The translations under genes were made by a program, and so were the position numbers. The notes beneath the pieces are model-generated. The model searched no databases. It saw nothing but the letters and a program-made list of their open reading frames with translations, and was not told the DNA's origin. Positions 50,907-59,925 of a stretch of DNA of 64,000 nucleotides are shown here, piece after piece. Every line of letters begins with the position of its first letter. Position 1 is the first letter of the stretch. Origin of the DNA: Streptomyces sp. NBC_00306 (GTDB lineage Bacteria > Actinomycetota > Actinomycetes > Streptomycetales > Streptomycetaceae). The stretch lies in contig NZ_CP108032.1 of assembly GCF_036169555.1 (NCBI RefSeq), positions 992,001-1,056,000 on the forward strand, written 5' to 3'.

Positions 50907-53420
50907 GTGACCCTTATCGATCAGCTGCCGCCGGATGCCGACCCCGATGCCCTCTTCGAGGCCTTCACCTCATGGGCCGAGGGCCAGGGCATCACGCTCT
51001 ATCCGGCTCAGGAGGAAGCGCTGATCGAGGTGGTTTCCGGGGCGAACGTGATCCTTTCGACCCCGACCGGCTCGGGCAAGAGCCTCGTGGCGGCGGGCGC
51101 GCACTTCACGGCGCTGGCGAAGGACCAGGTCACCTTCTACACCGCGCCGATCAAAGCGCTGGTCTCGGAGAAGTTCTTCGACCTGTGCAAGCTCTTCGGC
51201 ACGGAGAACGTCGGCATGCTGACCGGCGACGCCTCCGTCAACGCCGACGCCCCCGTCATCTGCTGCACCGCCGAGGTGCTCGCCTCCATCGCCCTGCGCG
51301 ACGGCAAGCACGCCGACATCGGCCAGGTCGTGATGGACGAGTTCCACTTCTACGCCGAGCCGGACCGCGGCTGGGCGTGGCAGATCCCGCTGCTGGAGCT
51401 GCCGCAGGCCCAGTTCGTCCTCATGTCGGCCACGCTCGGCGATGTGTCGATGTTCGAGAAGGACCTGACCCGGCGCACGGGCCGGCCGACCGCGGTCGTC
51501 CGGTCGGCGACCCGGCCCGTCCCGCTCTCCTACGAGTATGTGACGACGCCGATCACCGAGACGCTGACCGAGCTGCTGGAGACCCGGCAGGCACCGGTCT
51601 ACATCGTGCACTTCACGCAGGCCCAGGCGGTCGAGCGCGCGCAGTCGCTGATGAGCATCAACATGTGCACGCGCGAGGAGAAGGACAAGATCGCCGAGCT
51701 CATCGGCAACTTCCGCTTCACCACCAAGTTCGGCCAGAACCTCTCCCGCTTCGTGCGCCACGGCATCGGAGTGCACCACGCCGGCATGCTGCCCAAGTAC
51801 CGCCGGCTGGTCGAGAAGCTGGCGCAGGCGGGTCTGCTGAAGGTCATCTGCGGTACCGACACCCTCGGAGTGGGCGTCAACGTCCCCATCCGCACCGTGC
51901 TGTTCACCGCGCTCACCAAGTACGACGGCAACCGGGTGCGCACTCTGCGCGCCCGTGAGTTCCACCAGATCGCCGGCCGTGCCGGACGGGCCGGCTTCGA
52001 CACCGCCGGCTTCGTCGTCGCCCAGGCTCCCGAGCACGTCATCGAGAACGAGAAGGCACTGGCGAAGGCGGGCGACGACCCGAAGAAGCGCCGCAAGGTC
52101 GTCAGGAAGAAGGCGCCGGAGGGCTTCGTCGCCTGGTCGGACACCACGTTCGAGAAGCTGATCGCCTCCGATCCGGAGCCGCTGACCTCGCGCTTCCGGG
52201 TCACCAACATCATGCTGCTCTCGGTGATCGCCCGGCCGGGGAACGCCTTCGAGGCGATGCGCCATCTGCTGGAGGACAACCACGAGCCGCGCAAGGCGCA
52301 GCTGCGGCACATCCGCCGGGCCATCGCCATCTACCGCTCGCTGCTGGACGGCGGAGTGGTGGAACAGCTGGACACGCCCGACGCGGAGGGCCGCACCATC
52401 CGGCTCACCGTCGACCTCCAGCAGGACTTCGCGCTGAACCAGCCGCTGTCGACGTTCGCCCTGGCCGCCTTCGACCTGCTCGACCCCGAATCGCCGTCCT
52501 ACGCCCTGGACATGGTCTCCGTCGTCGAGTCGACGCTCGACGACCCCCGCCAGATCCTCGCCGCGATGCAGAACAAGGCGCGCGGTGAGGCCGTGGGGCA
52601 GATGAAGGCCGACGGCGTGGAGTACGAGGAGCGCATGGAGCGGCTCCAGGACATCTCGTACCCGAAGCCGCTCGAAGAGCTGCTGTGGCACGCGTACAAC
52701 GTCTACAAGAAGTCGCACCCGTGGGTCGGTGACCACCCGGTCTCGCCGAAGTCCGTGATCCGGGACATGTACGAACGGGCGCTGACCTTCACGGAGTTCA
52801 CCTCCTGGTACGAACTCGCGCGCACCGAGGGCATCGTGCTGCGCTATCTCGCGAGCGCGTACAAGGCGCTGGAGCACACCATCCCGGACGATCTCAAGTC
52901 CGAGGACCTGGAGGATCTGATCGCCTGGCTCGGCGAGATGGTCCGTCAGGTCGACTCCAGCCTGCTGGACGAGTGGGAGCAGCTGGCCAACCCGGAGGTG
53001 GAGACCGCGGAGGAGGCTCAGGAGAGGGCCGACCAGGTCAAGCCGGTCACGGCCAACGCACGCGCCTTCCGGGTGCTCGTGCGCAACGCGATGTTCCGCC
53101 GGGTGGAGCTGGCCGCGCTGGACAGGGTGAACGATCTCGGCGAGCTGGACGCGGAGTCCGGCTGGGACGCGGACGCCTGGGGGGAGGCGATGGACGCGTA
53201 CTGGGACGAGTACGAGGAGCTGGGCACCGGCCCGGACGCCCGCGGTCCCAAGCTGCTGATCATCGAGGAGGACGCGCCGCACGGTCTGTGGCGCGTCCGG
53301 CAGATCTTCGCCGACCCGAACGGCGACCATGACTGGGGCATCAGCGCGGAGGTCGATCTCGCGGCCTCCGACGAACAGGCGCAGGCCGTCGTGCGTGTGA
53401 CCGCCGTCGGTCAGCTGTGA
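50907..53420 (+). CDS. DEAD/DEAH-box helicase with DUF3516 C-terminal domain
   Basis: An 837-residue superfamily 2 helicase. Motifs in order: ALYPAQ-like Q region (TLYPAQEEAL), Walker A STPTGSGKS, Ia APIKALVSEKF, motif II DEFH (VMDEFHFY), motif III SATL, then in the second lobe IVHFTQ, GVHHAGMLPKYRR, GTDTLGVGVN and QIAGRAGRAG. The long C-terminal half matches the actinobacterial DUF3516 domain. It is related to Ski2/Mtr4-type RNA helicases, so RNA processing is likely. GTG 50907 follows a G-rich ribosome binding site. The sequence continues in the same direction into tesB-like and gpx genes. Confidence 0.9.
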   Translation: MTLIDQLPPDADPDALFEAFTSWAEGQGITLYPAQEEALIEVVSGANVILSTPTGSGKSLVAAGAHFTALAKDQVTFYTAPIKALVSEKFFDLCKLFGTENVGMLTGDASVNADAPVICCTAEVLASIALRDGKHADIGQVVMDEFHFYAEPDRGWAWQIPLLELPQAQFVLMSATLGDVSMFEKDLTRRTGRPTAVVRSATRPVPLSYEYVTTPITETLTELLETRQAPVYIVHFTQAQAVERAQSLMSINMCTREEKDKIAELIGNFRFTTKFGQNLSRFVRHGIGVHHAGMLPKYRRLVEKLAQAGLLKVICGTDTLGVGVNVPIRTVLFTALTKYDGNRVRTLRAREFHQIAGRAGRAGFDTAGFVVAQAPEHVIENEKALAKAGDDPKKRRKVVRKKAPEGFVAWSDTTFEKLIASDPEPLTSRFRVTNIMLLSVIARPGNAFEAMRHLLEDNHEPRKAQLRHIRRAIAIYRSLLDGGVVEQLDTPDAEGRTIRLTVDLQQDFALNQPLSTFALAAFDLLDPESPSYALDMVSVVESTLDDPRQILAAMQNKARGEAVGQMKADGVEYEERMERLQDISYPKPLEELLWHAYNVYKKSHPWVGDHPVSPKSVIRDMYERALTFTEFTSWYELARTEGIVLRYLASAYKALEHTIPDDLKSEDLEDLIAWLGEMVRQVDSSLLDEWEQLANPEVETAEEAQERADQVKPVTANARAFRVLVRNAMFRRVELAALDRVNDLGELDAESGWDADAWGEAMDAYWDEYEELGTGPDARGPKLLIIEEDAPHGLWRVRQIFADPNGDHDWGISAEVDLAASDEQAQAVVRVTAVGQL

Positions 53421-53475
53421 GAACGCGCCTGTCGACAGGAATGCGGCTCATGACTGGAACACAGGAGAACACGCG

Positions 53476-54354
53476 ATGACGAACCCGGCGGAGCGCCTGG
53501 TGGATCTGCTCGACCTGGAGCAGATCGAGGTCAACATCTTCCGCGGTCCGAGCCCGAACGAGTCCCTGCAGAGGGTCTTCGGCGGGCAGGTCGCCGGCCA
53601 GGCTCTGGTGGCGGCCGGCCGCACCACCGACGGGGAGCGCCCGGTGCACTCCCTGCACGCGTACTTCCTGCGGCCGGGCCGTCCCGGTGTGCCGATCGTC
53701 TATCAGGTCGAACGGGTCAGGGACGGCAGGTCGTTCACCACCCGCCGGGTCACCGCGATCCAGCAGGGCCGGACGATCTTCAATCTGACCGCGTCCTTCC
53801 ACCGGCCGGAGGAGGGCAACATCGAGCACCAGCTGCCGCCCCGCCTCGACTTCCCGGACCCCGAGACGCTGCCGACGGTCACCACGGAGATCCGCGAGCA
53901 CCTCGGAACGCTGCCCGAGGCGCTGGAGCGGATGGCCCGCCGCCAGCCGTTCGACATCCGTTATGTCGACCGGCTGCGCTGGACGCCGGAGGAGATCAAG
54001 GAGAAGGAGTCCGATCCGCGCAGCGCGGTGTGGATGCGCGCGGTGGGCCCTCTCGGCGACGACCCGCTGGTGCACACCTGCGCGCTGACGTACGCCAGCG
54101 ACATGACCCTGCTGGACGCGGTCCGGATCCCGGTGGAGCCGCTGTGGGGACAGCGCGGCTACGACATGGCGTCGCTGGACCACGCGATGTGGTTCCACCG
54201 GCCGTTCCGTGCGGACGAGTGGTTCCTGTACGACCAGGAGTCGCCGATCTCGACGGGCGGGCGGGGACTGGCCCGCGGACGCATCTACGACCGGTCGGGG
54301 CAGCTGCTCGTATCGGTCGTGCAGGAAGGCCTGTTCAGGCCGCTGGGCGGCTGA
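53476..54354 (+). CDS. tesB: acyl-CoA thioesterase II
   Basis: A 292-residue double-hotdog thioesterase that hydrolyses medium- and long-chain acyl-CoA. TesB blocks: FRGPSPNESLQRVFGGQVAGQALVAAGRT, SLHAYFLRPGRPGVPIVYQVERVRDGRSFTTRRVTAIQQG, and SLDHAMWFHRPFRADEWFLYDQESPISTGGRGLARGRIYDRSG, with the catalytic Asp (LDHAMW) and Gln/Ser-Thr region. It is of full length. It starts at ATG 53476 with AGGAG upstream and lies 55 bp after the helicase and 45 bp before the gpx gene. Confidence 0.92.
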   Translation: MTNPAERLVDLLDLEQIEVNIFRGPSPNESLQRVFGGQVAGQALVAAGRTTDGERPVHSLHAYFLRPGRPGVPIVYQVERVRDGRSFTTRRVTAIQQGRTIFNLTASFHRPEEGNIEHQLPPRLDFPDPETLPTVTTEIREHLGTLPEALERMARRQPFDIRYVDRLRWTPEEIKEKESDPRSAVWMRAVGPLGDDPLVHTCALTYASDMTLLDAVRIPVEPLWGQRGYDMASLDHAMWFHRPFRADEWFLYDQESPISTGGRGLARGRIYDRSGQLLVSVVQEGLFRPLGG

Positions 54355-54399
54355 ACCGACCCCCATCAGGGGACGGCCGTAATCAATGGAGGAGATCAG

Positions 54400-54885
54400 A
54401 TGACATCGCTGTACGACATCCCGCTGCACACACTGACCGGTGAGCCGACGTCCCTCGCCGCCTACCGGGGCCAGGCGGTCCTGGTGGTGAACGTGGCGTC
54501 CAAGTGCGGTCTCACCCCGCAGTACGCCGGTCTGGAGCAGTTGCAGAAGCAGTACGGCGAGCAGGGCTTCACCGTCCTCGGGGTGCCCTGCAACCAGTTC
54601 GCGGGCCAGGAGCCGGGTGACGCGGAGGAGATCCAGACCTTCTGCTCGGCGACCTACGGCGTGACCTTCCCCATGCTGGAGAAGGTGGAGGTGAACGGCG
54701 CGCAGCGGCACCCGCTGTACGTCGAGCTCACCAAGACGGCGGACGCGGACGGCGAGGCCGGCGACGTGCAGTGGAACTTCGAGAAGTTCCTGATCGGCAA
54801 GGACGGCGCGGTCGTGGCGCGCATCCGCCCGCGCACCGAGCCGGACTCCCCCGAGGTGGTCTCGGCGATCGAGGCCCTTCTCTGA
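54400..54885 (+). CDS. glutathione-peroxidase-family thiol peroxidase
   Basis: A 161-residue peroxidase of the GPx fold. The catalytic Cys is residue 36 in NVASKCGLTPQY, where mammalian enzymes have selenocysteine. The second motif is GVPCNQFAGQEPG, with the catalytic Gln and a resolving Cys candidate, and the third is WNFEKFLIGKDG. Streptomyces lack glutathione, so the likely electron donor is thioredoxin or mycothiol; that is inference. GGAGGAG lies just before ATG 54400. Confidence 0.92.
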   Translation: MTSLYDIPLHTLTGEPTSLAAYRGQAVLVVNVASKCGLTPQYAGLEQLQKQYGEQGFTVLGVPCNQFAGQEPGDAEEIQTFCSATYGVTFPMLEKVEVNGAQRHPLYVELTKTADADGEAGDVQWNFEKFLIGKDGAVVARIRPRTEPDSPEVVSAIEALL

Positions 54886-54928
54886 GCCTGCGGGGGCGGG
54901 CCGTTCGGGCCCGCCCCGCCGGCCGTGA

Positions 54929-56155
54929 TCAGCGGATGGTCATGCCCGACAGGGTGCGGGCGATCACCAGTCGCTGGATCTCGCTCGTGCCCTCGAAGAT
55001 CGTGTAGATCGCCGCGTCGCGGTGCATGCGCTCGACCGGGTACTCGCGCGTGTAGCCGTTGCCGCCGAGGATCTGGACCGCCTGCGCCGTGACCTTCTTC
55101 GCCACCTCGCTCGCGTACAGCTTGGACATCGACCCCTCGGCGGAGGTGAAGGGCTTGCCCGTCACACCCATCCACGAGGCGCGCCACACCAGCAGCCGGG
55201 CCGCGTCGATCTGGGTGCGCATGTCGGCGAGCTGGAAGGCGATGCCCTGGTTGTCGATGATCGGGCGGCCGAACTGGCTGCGCGTCCTGGCGTAGTCGAG
55301 GGCCACCTCGTACGCGGCACGGGCGGTGCCGACCGCCATCGCGCCGACCGCCGGACGCGAGGCCTCGAAGGTCGCCATGGCCGCGTTCTTGACTCTCTCG
55401 CCGCCGGCCTTGACGCTCTCGCGGGCCCGGGCGAGGCGCTCGTCCAGCTTCTCCTTGCCGCCCAGCAGGCAGTACCCCGGTACGCGGACGTCCTCCAGGA
55501 CGACCTCGGCGGTGTGCGAGGCGCGGATGCCGTGCTTCTTGAACTTCTGGCCCTGGGAGAGCCCCCGGGTGTTCGGCGGCACGATGAAGGACGCGTGACC
55601 CTTGGAGCCGATCTCCGGGTCGACGACGGCCACCACGACATGGACGTTGGCGATGCCGCCGTTGGTCGCCCAGGTCTTGGTGCCGTTCAGCACCCACTCG
55701 TCCTTGGCCTCGTCGTACACCGCGCGGGTCCGCATCGCGCCGACGTCCGAGCCGGCGTCCGGCTCGGAGGAGCAGAAGGCCGCCACCTTCACATCGTCGA
55801 CGTCGCCGTACATCTGGGGGATCCAGGTGCCGATCTGCTCCTCGGTGCCGTTCGCGAGGACGCCGACCGCCGCAAGTCCCGTACCGACAATGGACAGTCC
55901 GATGCCGGCGTCGCCCCAGAAGAGCTCCTCCATGGCCATCGGGATGCCGAGACCGGTCGGGTCGAAGTACTGCTGCGCATAGAAGTCGAGGGAGTAGATT
56001 CCGACCTTGGCGGCTTCCTGGATCACCGGCCAGGGGGTCTCCTCACGCTCGTCCCACTCTGCGGCGGCCGGGCGCATCACGTCCTTGGCGAAGCCGTTCA
56101 ACCAGTCCCTGACCTGCTTCTGGTCGTCGTTGAGATCGAGCGTGAACTCGGCCAT
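54929..56155 (-). CDS. acyl-CoA dehydrogenase
   Basis: A 408-residue FAD-dependent acyl-CoA dehydrogenase. Blocks in order: [40 protein letters not shown] (flavin loop), [69 protein letters not shown] and [41 protein letters not shown], whose Glu is the expected catalytic base. Chain length is not decided. ATG 56155 has GGAGGGG upstream. It diverges from a TetR regulator likely to control it. Confidence 0.92.
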   Translation of the reverse strand: MAEFTLDLNDDQKQVRDWLNGFAKDVMRPAAAEWDEREETPWPVIQEAAKVGIYSLDFYAQQYFDPTGLGIPMAMEELFWGDAGIGLSIVGTGLAAVGVLANGTEEQIGTWIPQMYGDVDDVKVAAFCSSEPDAGSDVGAMRTRAVYDEAKDEWVLNGTKTWATNGGIANVHVVVAVVDPEIGSKGHASFIVPPNTRGLSQGQKFKKHGIRASHTAEVVLEDVRVPGYCLLGGKEKLDERLARARESVKAGGERVKNAAMATFEASRPAVGAMAVGTARAAYEVALDYARTRSQFGRPIIDNQGIAFQLADMRTQIDAARLLVWRASWMGVTGKPFTSAEGSMSKLYASEVAKKVTAQAVQILGGNGYTREYPVERMHRDAAIYTIFEGTSEIQRLVIARTLSGMTIR

Positions 56156-56187
56156 GTCCCCTCCAGCACTGCGGTGTCTTCCTGCAT

Positions 56188-56225
56188 GTTACTTGCGGTA
56201 ACCGCAGTCTGTTACCGGTTAGTAG
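56188..56225. promoter_or_regulatory. candidate TetR operator region
   Basis: GTTAC-TTGCG-GTAAC (56188-56202) is a 5-bp inverted repeat; a second, less perfect copy, GTTACCGGTTAGTAGC, starts at 56211. Both lie between the acyl-CoA dehydrogenase and TetR starts. The repeated GTTAC half-sites fit a regulator of the divergent pair. Confidence 0.45.
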
Positions 56226-56321
56226 CCCATGTCAACCGAACGCCGGGGGATCCCCGGTACGGGCGGGCAGGGTGTTAGTTTGCGCAGGCGTTACGCAATC
56301 GCACGGCGGGGAGAAAGCCAT

Positions 56322-56972
56322 ATGGAGACCACACACCAGTCGTCCGACCAGGACCGACCGGCCGCCGACCAGCGCCGTCGCGAGTTGCTGGAGGCGGCCG
56401 ACCGTGTCGTACTCCGGGACGGTCCCCAAGCCTCCATGAACGCCATCGCGGCGGAGGCGGGCATCACCAAGCCCATCCTCTACCGCCACTTCGGCGACAA
56501 GGGCGGTCTCTACCGCGCGCTCGCCAAGCGCCACACGGACGCGTTGCTCGCCTCGCTGCGGGTGGCCGTCGACGCGCCCGCCGACCGGCGCAAGCGGGTC
56601 GAGGCCACGCTCGACGCCTACCTCGCCGCGATCGAGGCCCGGCCGCAGGTCTACCGCTTCCTGATGCATCCCGCCGAGGACGCCCACCAGCCGGAGGCGG
56701 GATTCGACGTCGGCCGCCACTCGGCACCGCTTCTGCGCCGCCTCGGTGAGGAACTGGCCAAGGTGATCCACGACCGGGTGGACCTGGGGCCCGACGGTGA
56801 GCAGCTCGCACGGGTGTGGGGCCATGGGATGGTCGGCATGATGCACGCGGCCGGCGACTGGTGGCTCGGTGAACGCCCGTGCTCACGCGCCCAGTTGGTG
56901 ACCAGCCTGACGGATCTGCTGTGGGGCCGCCTGTTCGAGGTGCCGGACCGCGAGGACGGGCCCGGCTTCTAG
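56322..56972 (+). CDS. TetR family regulator of the fatty-acid type
   Basis: A 216-residue regulator. The helix-turn-helix RRRELLEAADRVVLRDGPQASMNAIAAEAGITKPILYRHFGDKGGLYRAL fills residues about 15-65. The C-terminal domain has YLAAIEARPQVYRFLMHPAEDAH and GMVGMMHAAGDWWLGE. The position opposite an acyl-CoA dehydrogenase suggests an acyl-CoA ligand, as in FadR-like TetR regulators. ATG 56322 has GGAGA upstream. Confidence 0.88.
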   Translation: METTHQSSDQDRPAADQRRRELLEAADRVVLRDGPQASMNAIAAEAGITKPILYRHFGDKGGLYRALAKRHTDALLASLRVAVDAPADRRKRVEATLDAYLAAIEARPQVYRFLMHPAEDAHQPEAGFDVGRHSAPLLRRLGEELAKVIHDRVDLGPDGEQLARVWGHGMVGMMHAAGDWWLGERPCSRAQLVTSLTDLLWGRLFEVPDREDGPGF

Positions 56973-57066
56973 GGAGTCTCCGCAGGGCGTGTTGAGGCCG
57001 GGGCAGCGGCGCCGGACAGCGGCGCCGCGCGATTCGGCTCCCGCCGGCGGAAGACCCGGTCCCGCT

Positions 57067-57606
57067 CTATGTGCTCCACTTCGCGCGTGCCGCCGCCCGC
57101 AGCACCTTCGCGCGGCGCCGGCCGGTGAGCCGGTCCGGGTACACGATCCCCTCCAGGTGATCGCATTCGTGCAGCAGACAGCGCGCGAAGAATCCGGTCC
57201 CCTCGACACGTACCCGCTCCCCGTCCGCGGTCGTCCCCTCCACCACCGCACGGTCGTGACGCGGCGTCCCCGCCTCGAGGCCCGGCAGCGACAGACAGCC
57301 CTCGGGGCCGCGCACCGTGACCCCGTCCGCCTCCACCAGGCGCGGGTTGACGATGTGTCCGAGATGGCGCACGTCCTCGTCGTCCGGGCAGTCGTAGACG
57401 AACACGCGCAGCCCGACGCCCACCTGGTTGGCGGCCAGGCCCACTCCCTGCGCCGCGTACATCGTCGCGAACATGTCCTCGACGAGCTGCTTCAGTCCGG
57501 GACCGAAGTCGCTGACGGGTTCACAGGGGGTGTGCAGCACGGGATCGCCGAGGAGGCTCATGGTCCTCACGAGTCCGGAACTGCCGGGGATCGGGCGGTT
57601 TCGCAT
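57067..57606 (-). CDS. def: peptide deformylase
   Basis: A 179-residue metallo-enzyme that removes the formyl group from new proteins. The three PDF motifs are present: GVGLAANQVG (motif 1), EGCLSLPG (motif 2 with the metal Cys) and HECDHLEG (motif 3, HExxH). Streptomyces usually have several deformylases. ATG 57606 gives a normal N-terminus (MRNRPIPGSSGLVRTM) though the ribosome binding site is weak. The gene diverges from murT. Confidence 0.93.
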   Translation of the reverse strand: MRNRPIPGSSGLVRTMSLLGDPVLHTPCEPVSDFGPGLKQLVEDMFATMYAAQGVGLAANQVGVGLRVFVYDCPDDEDVRHLGHIVNPRLVEADGVTVRGPEGCLSLPGLEAGTPRHDRAVVEGTTADGERVRVEGTGFFARCLLHECDHLEGIVYPDRLTGRRRAKVLRAAARAKWST

Positions 57607-57720
57607 GGCCGCAAGCGTACGTTCAGCCGTGACCTCCGCGTCTCGGGCGGTGCCGAGGTAGGGCCGTGCGGCCGGACCTGGATAGGCTGGGCCGGACCGA
57701 TGCAAGGAGGATCAAGGACG

Positions 57721-58959
57721 ATGTCAGGCAACTCGGAGCCCCTGACGCCGCGCGCCAAGCTCGCCGTGACGGCAGGCAAGGCCGCAGCGGCGGTGTCGCG
57801 CGCCGCCGGACGCGGCAGCGGATCGGTGATCGGCGGCCGGGTCGCGCTCAAGCTCGACCCCGATCTGCTGGGGCGGCTCGCGCAGCATCTGGACGTCGTC
57901 CTCGTGTCGGCGACGAACGGCAAGACCACCACGACCCGGCTGATCGCCGAGGCCCTGCGGGCCAGCGGTCCGGTCGTCTCCAACGCCCTGGGTGCGAACA
58001 TGCCCGCCGGCATCACCTCGGCCCTGGCCGGTGGCTCCGACGCCAAGTTCGGTGTGATCGAGGTCGACGAGAAGTACCTCGCCGGCGTCGCACGTGATGT
58101 GACGCCGAAGGCGATCGCACTGCTCAACCTCTCGCGCGACCAGCTCGACCGTGCCGCCGAGACCCGGATGCTGGCCGAGAAGTGGCGCGAGGGCCTCGCC
58201 GGCTCGAAGGCCATGGTCATCGCCAACGCGGACGACCCGCTGATCGTGTGGGCGGCCTCCTCGTCCCCCAACGTGGTGTGGGTCGCAGCCGGCCAGGAGT
58301 GGAAGGACGACGCCTGGTCCTGCCCGTCCTGCGGCGGTGTGATGCAGCGCCCGGGCGACGACTGGTTCTGCGGCGAGTGCGGTTTCCGCCGTCCCGCCCC
58401 GAGCTGGGTCCTCAGCGGCGACCATGTGCTCGACCCGCACGGCTCGGCCTGGCCGATCCACCTCCAGCTCCCCGGCCGCGCCAACAAGGCCAACGCCGCC
58501 ACCTCCGCCGCGGTCGCCGCCTGCTTCGGCGTTCCGCCACAGGTCGCGCTGGAGCGCATGTACGCGGTGCAGGCCGTGGCCGGACGCTATGACGTGGTCT
58601 CCTTCCAGGGCCGTGATCTGCGCCTGCTGCTCGCCAAGAACCCGGCCGGCTGGCTCGAGACGTTCTCCCTGATCGACCCGCCGCCGACGCCGGTCATCCT
58701 GTCCGTCAACGCCCGCGGCGCCGACGGAACGGACACCTCCTGGCTCTGGGACGTCGACTACACCCGGCTGGCCGGCCACCCGATCTTCGTCATCGGCGAC
58801 CGCCGGCTGGACCTGGCCGTGCGGCTGGAGGTCGCGAACCTGGACTTCCGGGTCTGCGAGACGGTCGACGAGGCGGTGCAGCTCGCCCCGCCGGGACGGA
58901 TCGAGCTGATCGCCAACTACACCGCCTTCCAGGACGTGCGCCGCCGCGTCGGGAACTGA
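57721..58959 (+). CDS. murT: lipid II isoglutaminyl synthase subunit MurT
   Basis: A 412-residue Mur-ligase-like subunit that with GatD amidates D-glutamate in lipid II of the cell wall. The ATP loop is VSATNGKTTTTRLI near residue 62. The Cys4 zinc ribbon CPSC...CGEC lies at about residues 201-223, the insertion typical of MurT. Later come LPGRANKANAATSAAVAAC and the C-terminal domain with VSFQGRDLRLLLAKNPAGW and NARGADGTDTSWLWDVDY. ATG 57721 has AAGGAGG about 13 bp upstream. gatD follows 26 bp downstream. Confidence 0.93.
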   Translation: MSGNSEPLTPRAKLAVTAGKAAAAVSRAAGRGSGSVIGGRVALKLDPDLLGRLAQHLDVVLVSATNGKTTTTRLIAEALRASGPVVSNALGANMPAGITSALAGGSDAKFGVIEVDEKYLAGVARDVTPKAIALLNLSRDQLDRAAETRMLAEKWREGLAGSKAMVIANADDPLIVWAASSSPNVVWVAAGQEWKDDAWSCPSCGGVMQRPGDDWFCGECGFRRPAPSWVLSGDHVLDPHGSAWPIHLQLPGRANKANAATSAAVAACFGVPPQVALERMYAVQAVAGRYDVVSFQGRDLRLLLAKNPAGWLETFSLIDPPPTPVILSVNARGADGTDTSWLWDVDYTRLAGHPIFVIGDRRLDLAVRLEVANLDFRVCETVDEAVQLAPPGRIELIANYTAFQDVRRRVGN

Positions 58960-58985
58960 CCGGGGACTGCGAAAAGGACATGAGC

Positions 58986-59714
58986 ATGAGCGACAACAGC
59001 CTGCGTCTGGTCTGGGTCTACCCGGACCTGCTCAGCACCTACGGCGACCAGGGCAACGCCCTCGTCGTCGAGCGCCGGGCCCGTCAGCGCCGCCTCGACG
59101 TGATGCGGATCGACGTGCGCAGCGACCAGCCGATCCCGACCTCCGGCGACATCTACCTGATCGGTGGCGGCGAGGACCGGCCGCAGCGGCTCGCGGCGGA
59201 GCGGCTGCGCCGCGACGGCGGGCTCAGCCGGGCCGCCTCCAACGGCGCGATCATCTTCTCGGTCTGCGCCGGTTACCAGATCCTCGGTCACGAGTTCATC
59301 AACGACCTCGGTGAGCGCGAGCCGGGCCTCGGCCTGCTCGACGTGGTCTCCACGCGCGGCGAGGGCGAGCGGTGCGTCGGCGACGTACTGGGCGACATCG
59401 ACCCGCAGTTGGGCCTGCCGCAGCTGACCGGGTTCGAGAACCACCAGGGCATCACGCACCTCGGCCCCTCGGCCCGTCCGTTCGCCCGCACCATCCTCGG
59501 CCGGGGCAACGGCACCGGCGACGGCACCGAGGGCGCGTACAACGAGACCGTGTTCGGCACCTATATGCACGGCCCGGTCATGGCGCGGAACCCGCAGATC
59601 GCGGACCTGCTGCTCAAGCTGGCCCTCGATGTGAACGCCCTGCCGCCGACGGACGACCGCTGGTACGAGGCGCTGCGCGCCGAGCGCATCGCCACCGCGA
59701 CCCAGCCCGCCTGA
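58986..59714 (+). CDS. gatD: lipid II isoglutaminyl synthase subunit GatD
   Basis: A 242-residue class I glutamine amidotransferase that supplies ammonia to MurT. The nucleophile is Cys94 in SVCAGYQILG, at the same number as in Staphylococcus aureus GatD. The oxyanion and partner His are in LIGGGEDRPQR and TYMHGPVMARN. ATG 58986 is preferred to ATG 58980 because AAAGGA is 7 bp from it and only 1 bp from the other. It forms a two-gene operon with murT. Confidence 0.93.
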   Translation: MSDNSLRLVWVYPDLLSTYGDQGNALVVERRARQRRLDVMRIDVRSDQPIPTSGDIYLIGGGEDRPQRLAAERLRRDGGLSRAASNGAIIFSVCAGYQILGHEFINDLGEREPGLGLLDVVSTRGEGERCVGDVLGDIDPQLGLPQLTGFENHQGITHLGPSARPFARTILGRGNGTGDGTEGAYNETVFGTYMHGPVMARNPQIADLLLKLALDVNALPPTDDRWYEALRAERIATATQPA

Positions 59715-59756
59715 CACCGCGCGGCACCGAGGCACACGCCGGCGTCCGCGCCGTCC

Positions 59757-59799
59757 CCGGGCGCCGGACGGACGGCAGTCCGGCGTCCGGCGCGCCCGG
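59757..59799. terminator. nested hairpins between gatD and pfkA
   Basis: CGCCGGAC (59762-59769) can pair with GTCCGGCG at 59778-59785. A longer, bulged pairing uses CCGGGCGCCGGAC (59757-59769) with 59785-59799. Either forms a GC-rich hairpin after the gatD stop. Confidence 0.5.
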
Positions 59800-59925
59800 G
59801 GCGACGGGCGTCCAGCACTCGGACGCCCGGTTCGGTTCCCGCCGCCTCGCGCCGGTAGGGTGGCGGGGATCCGACCGGACGACGTGGTCCGGGAGTCCGC
59901 CCACGTTGCAAAGGTAATTCGGGCA

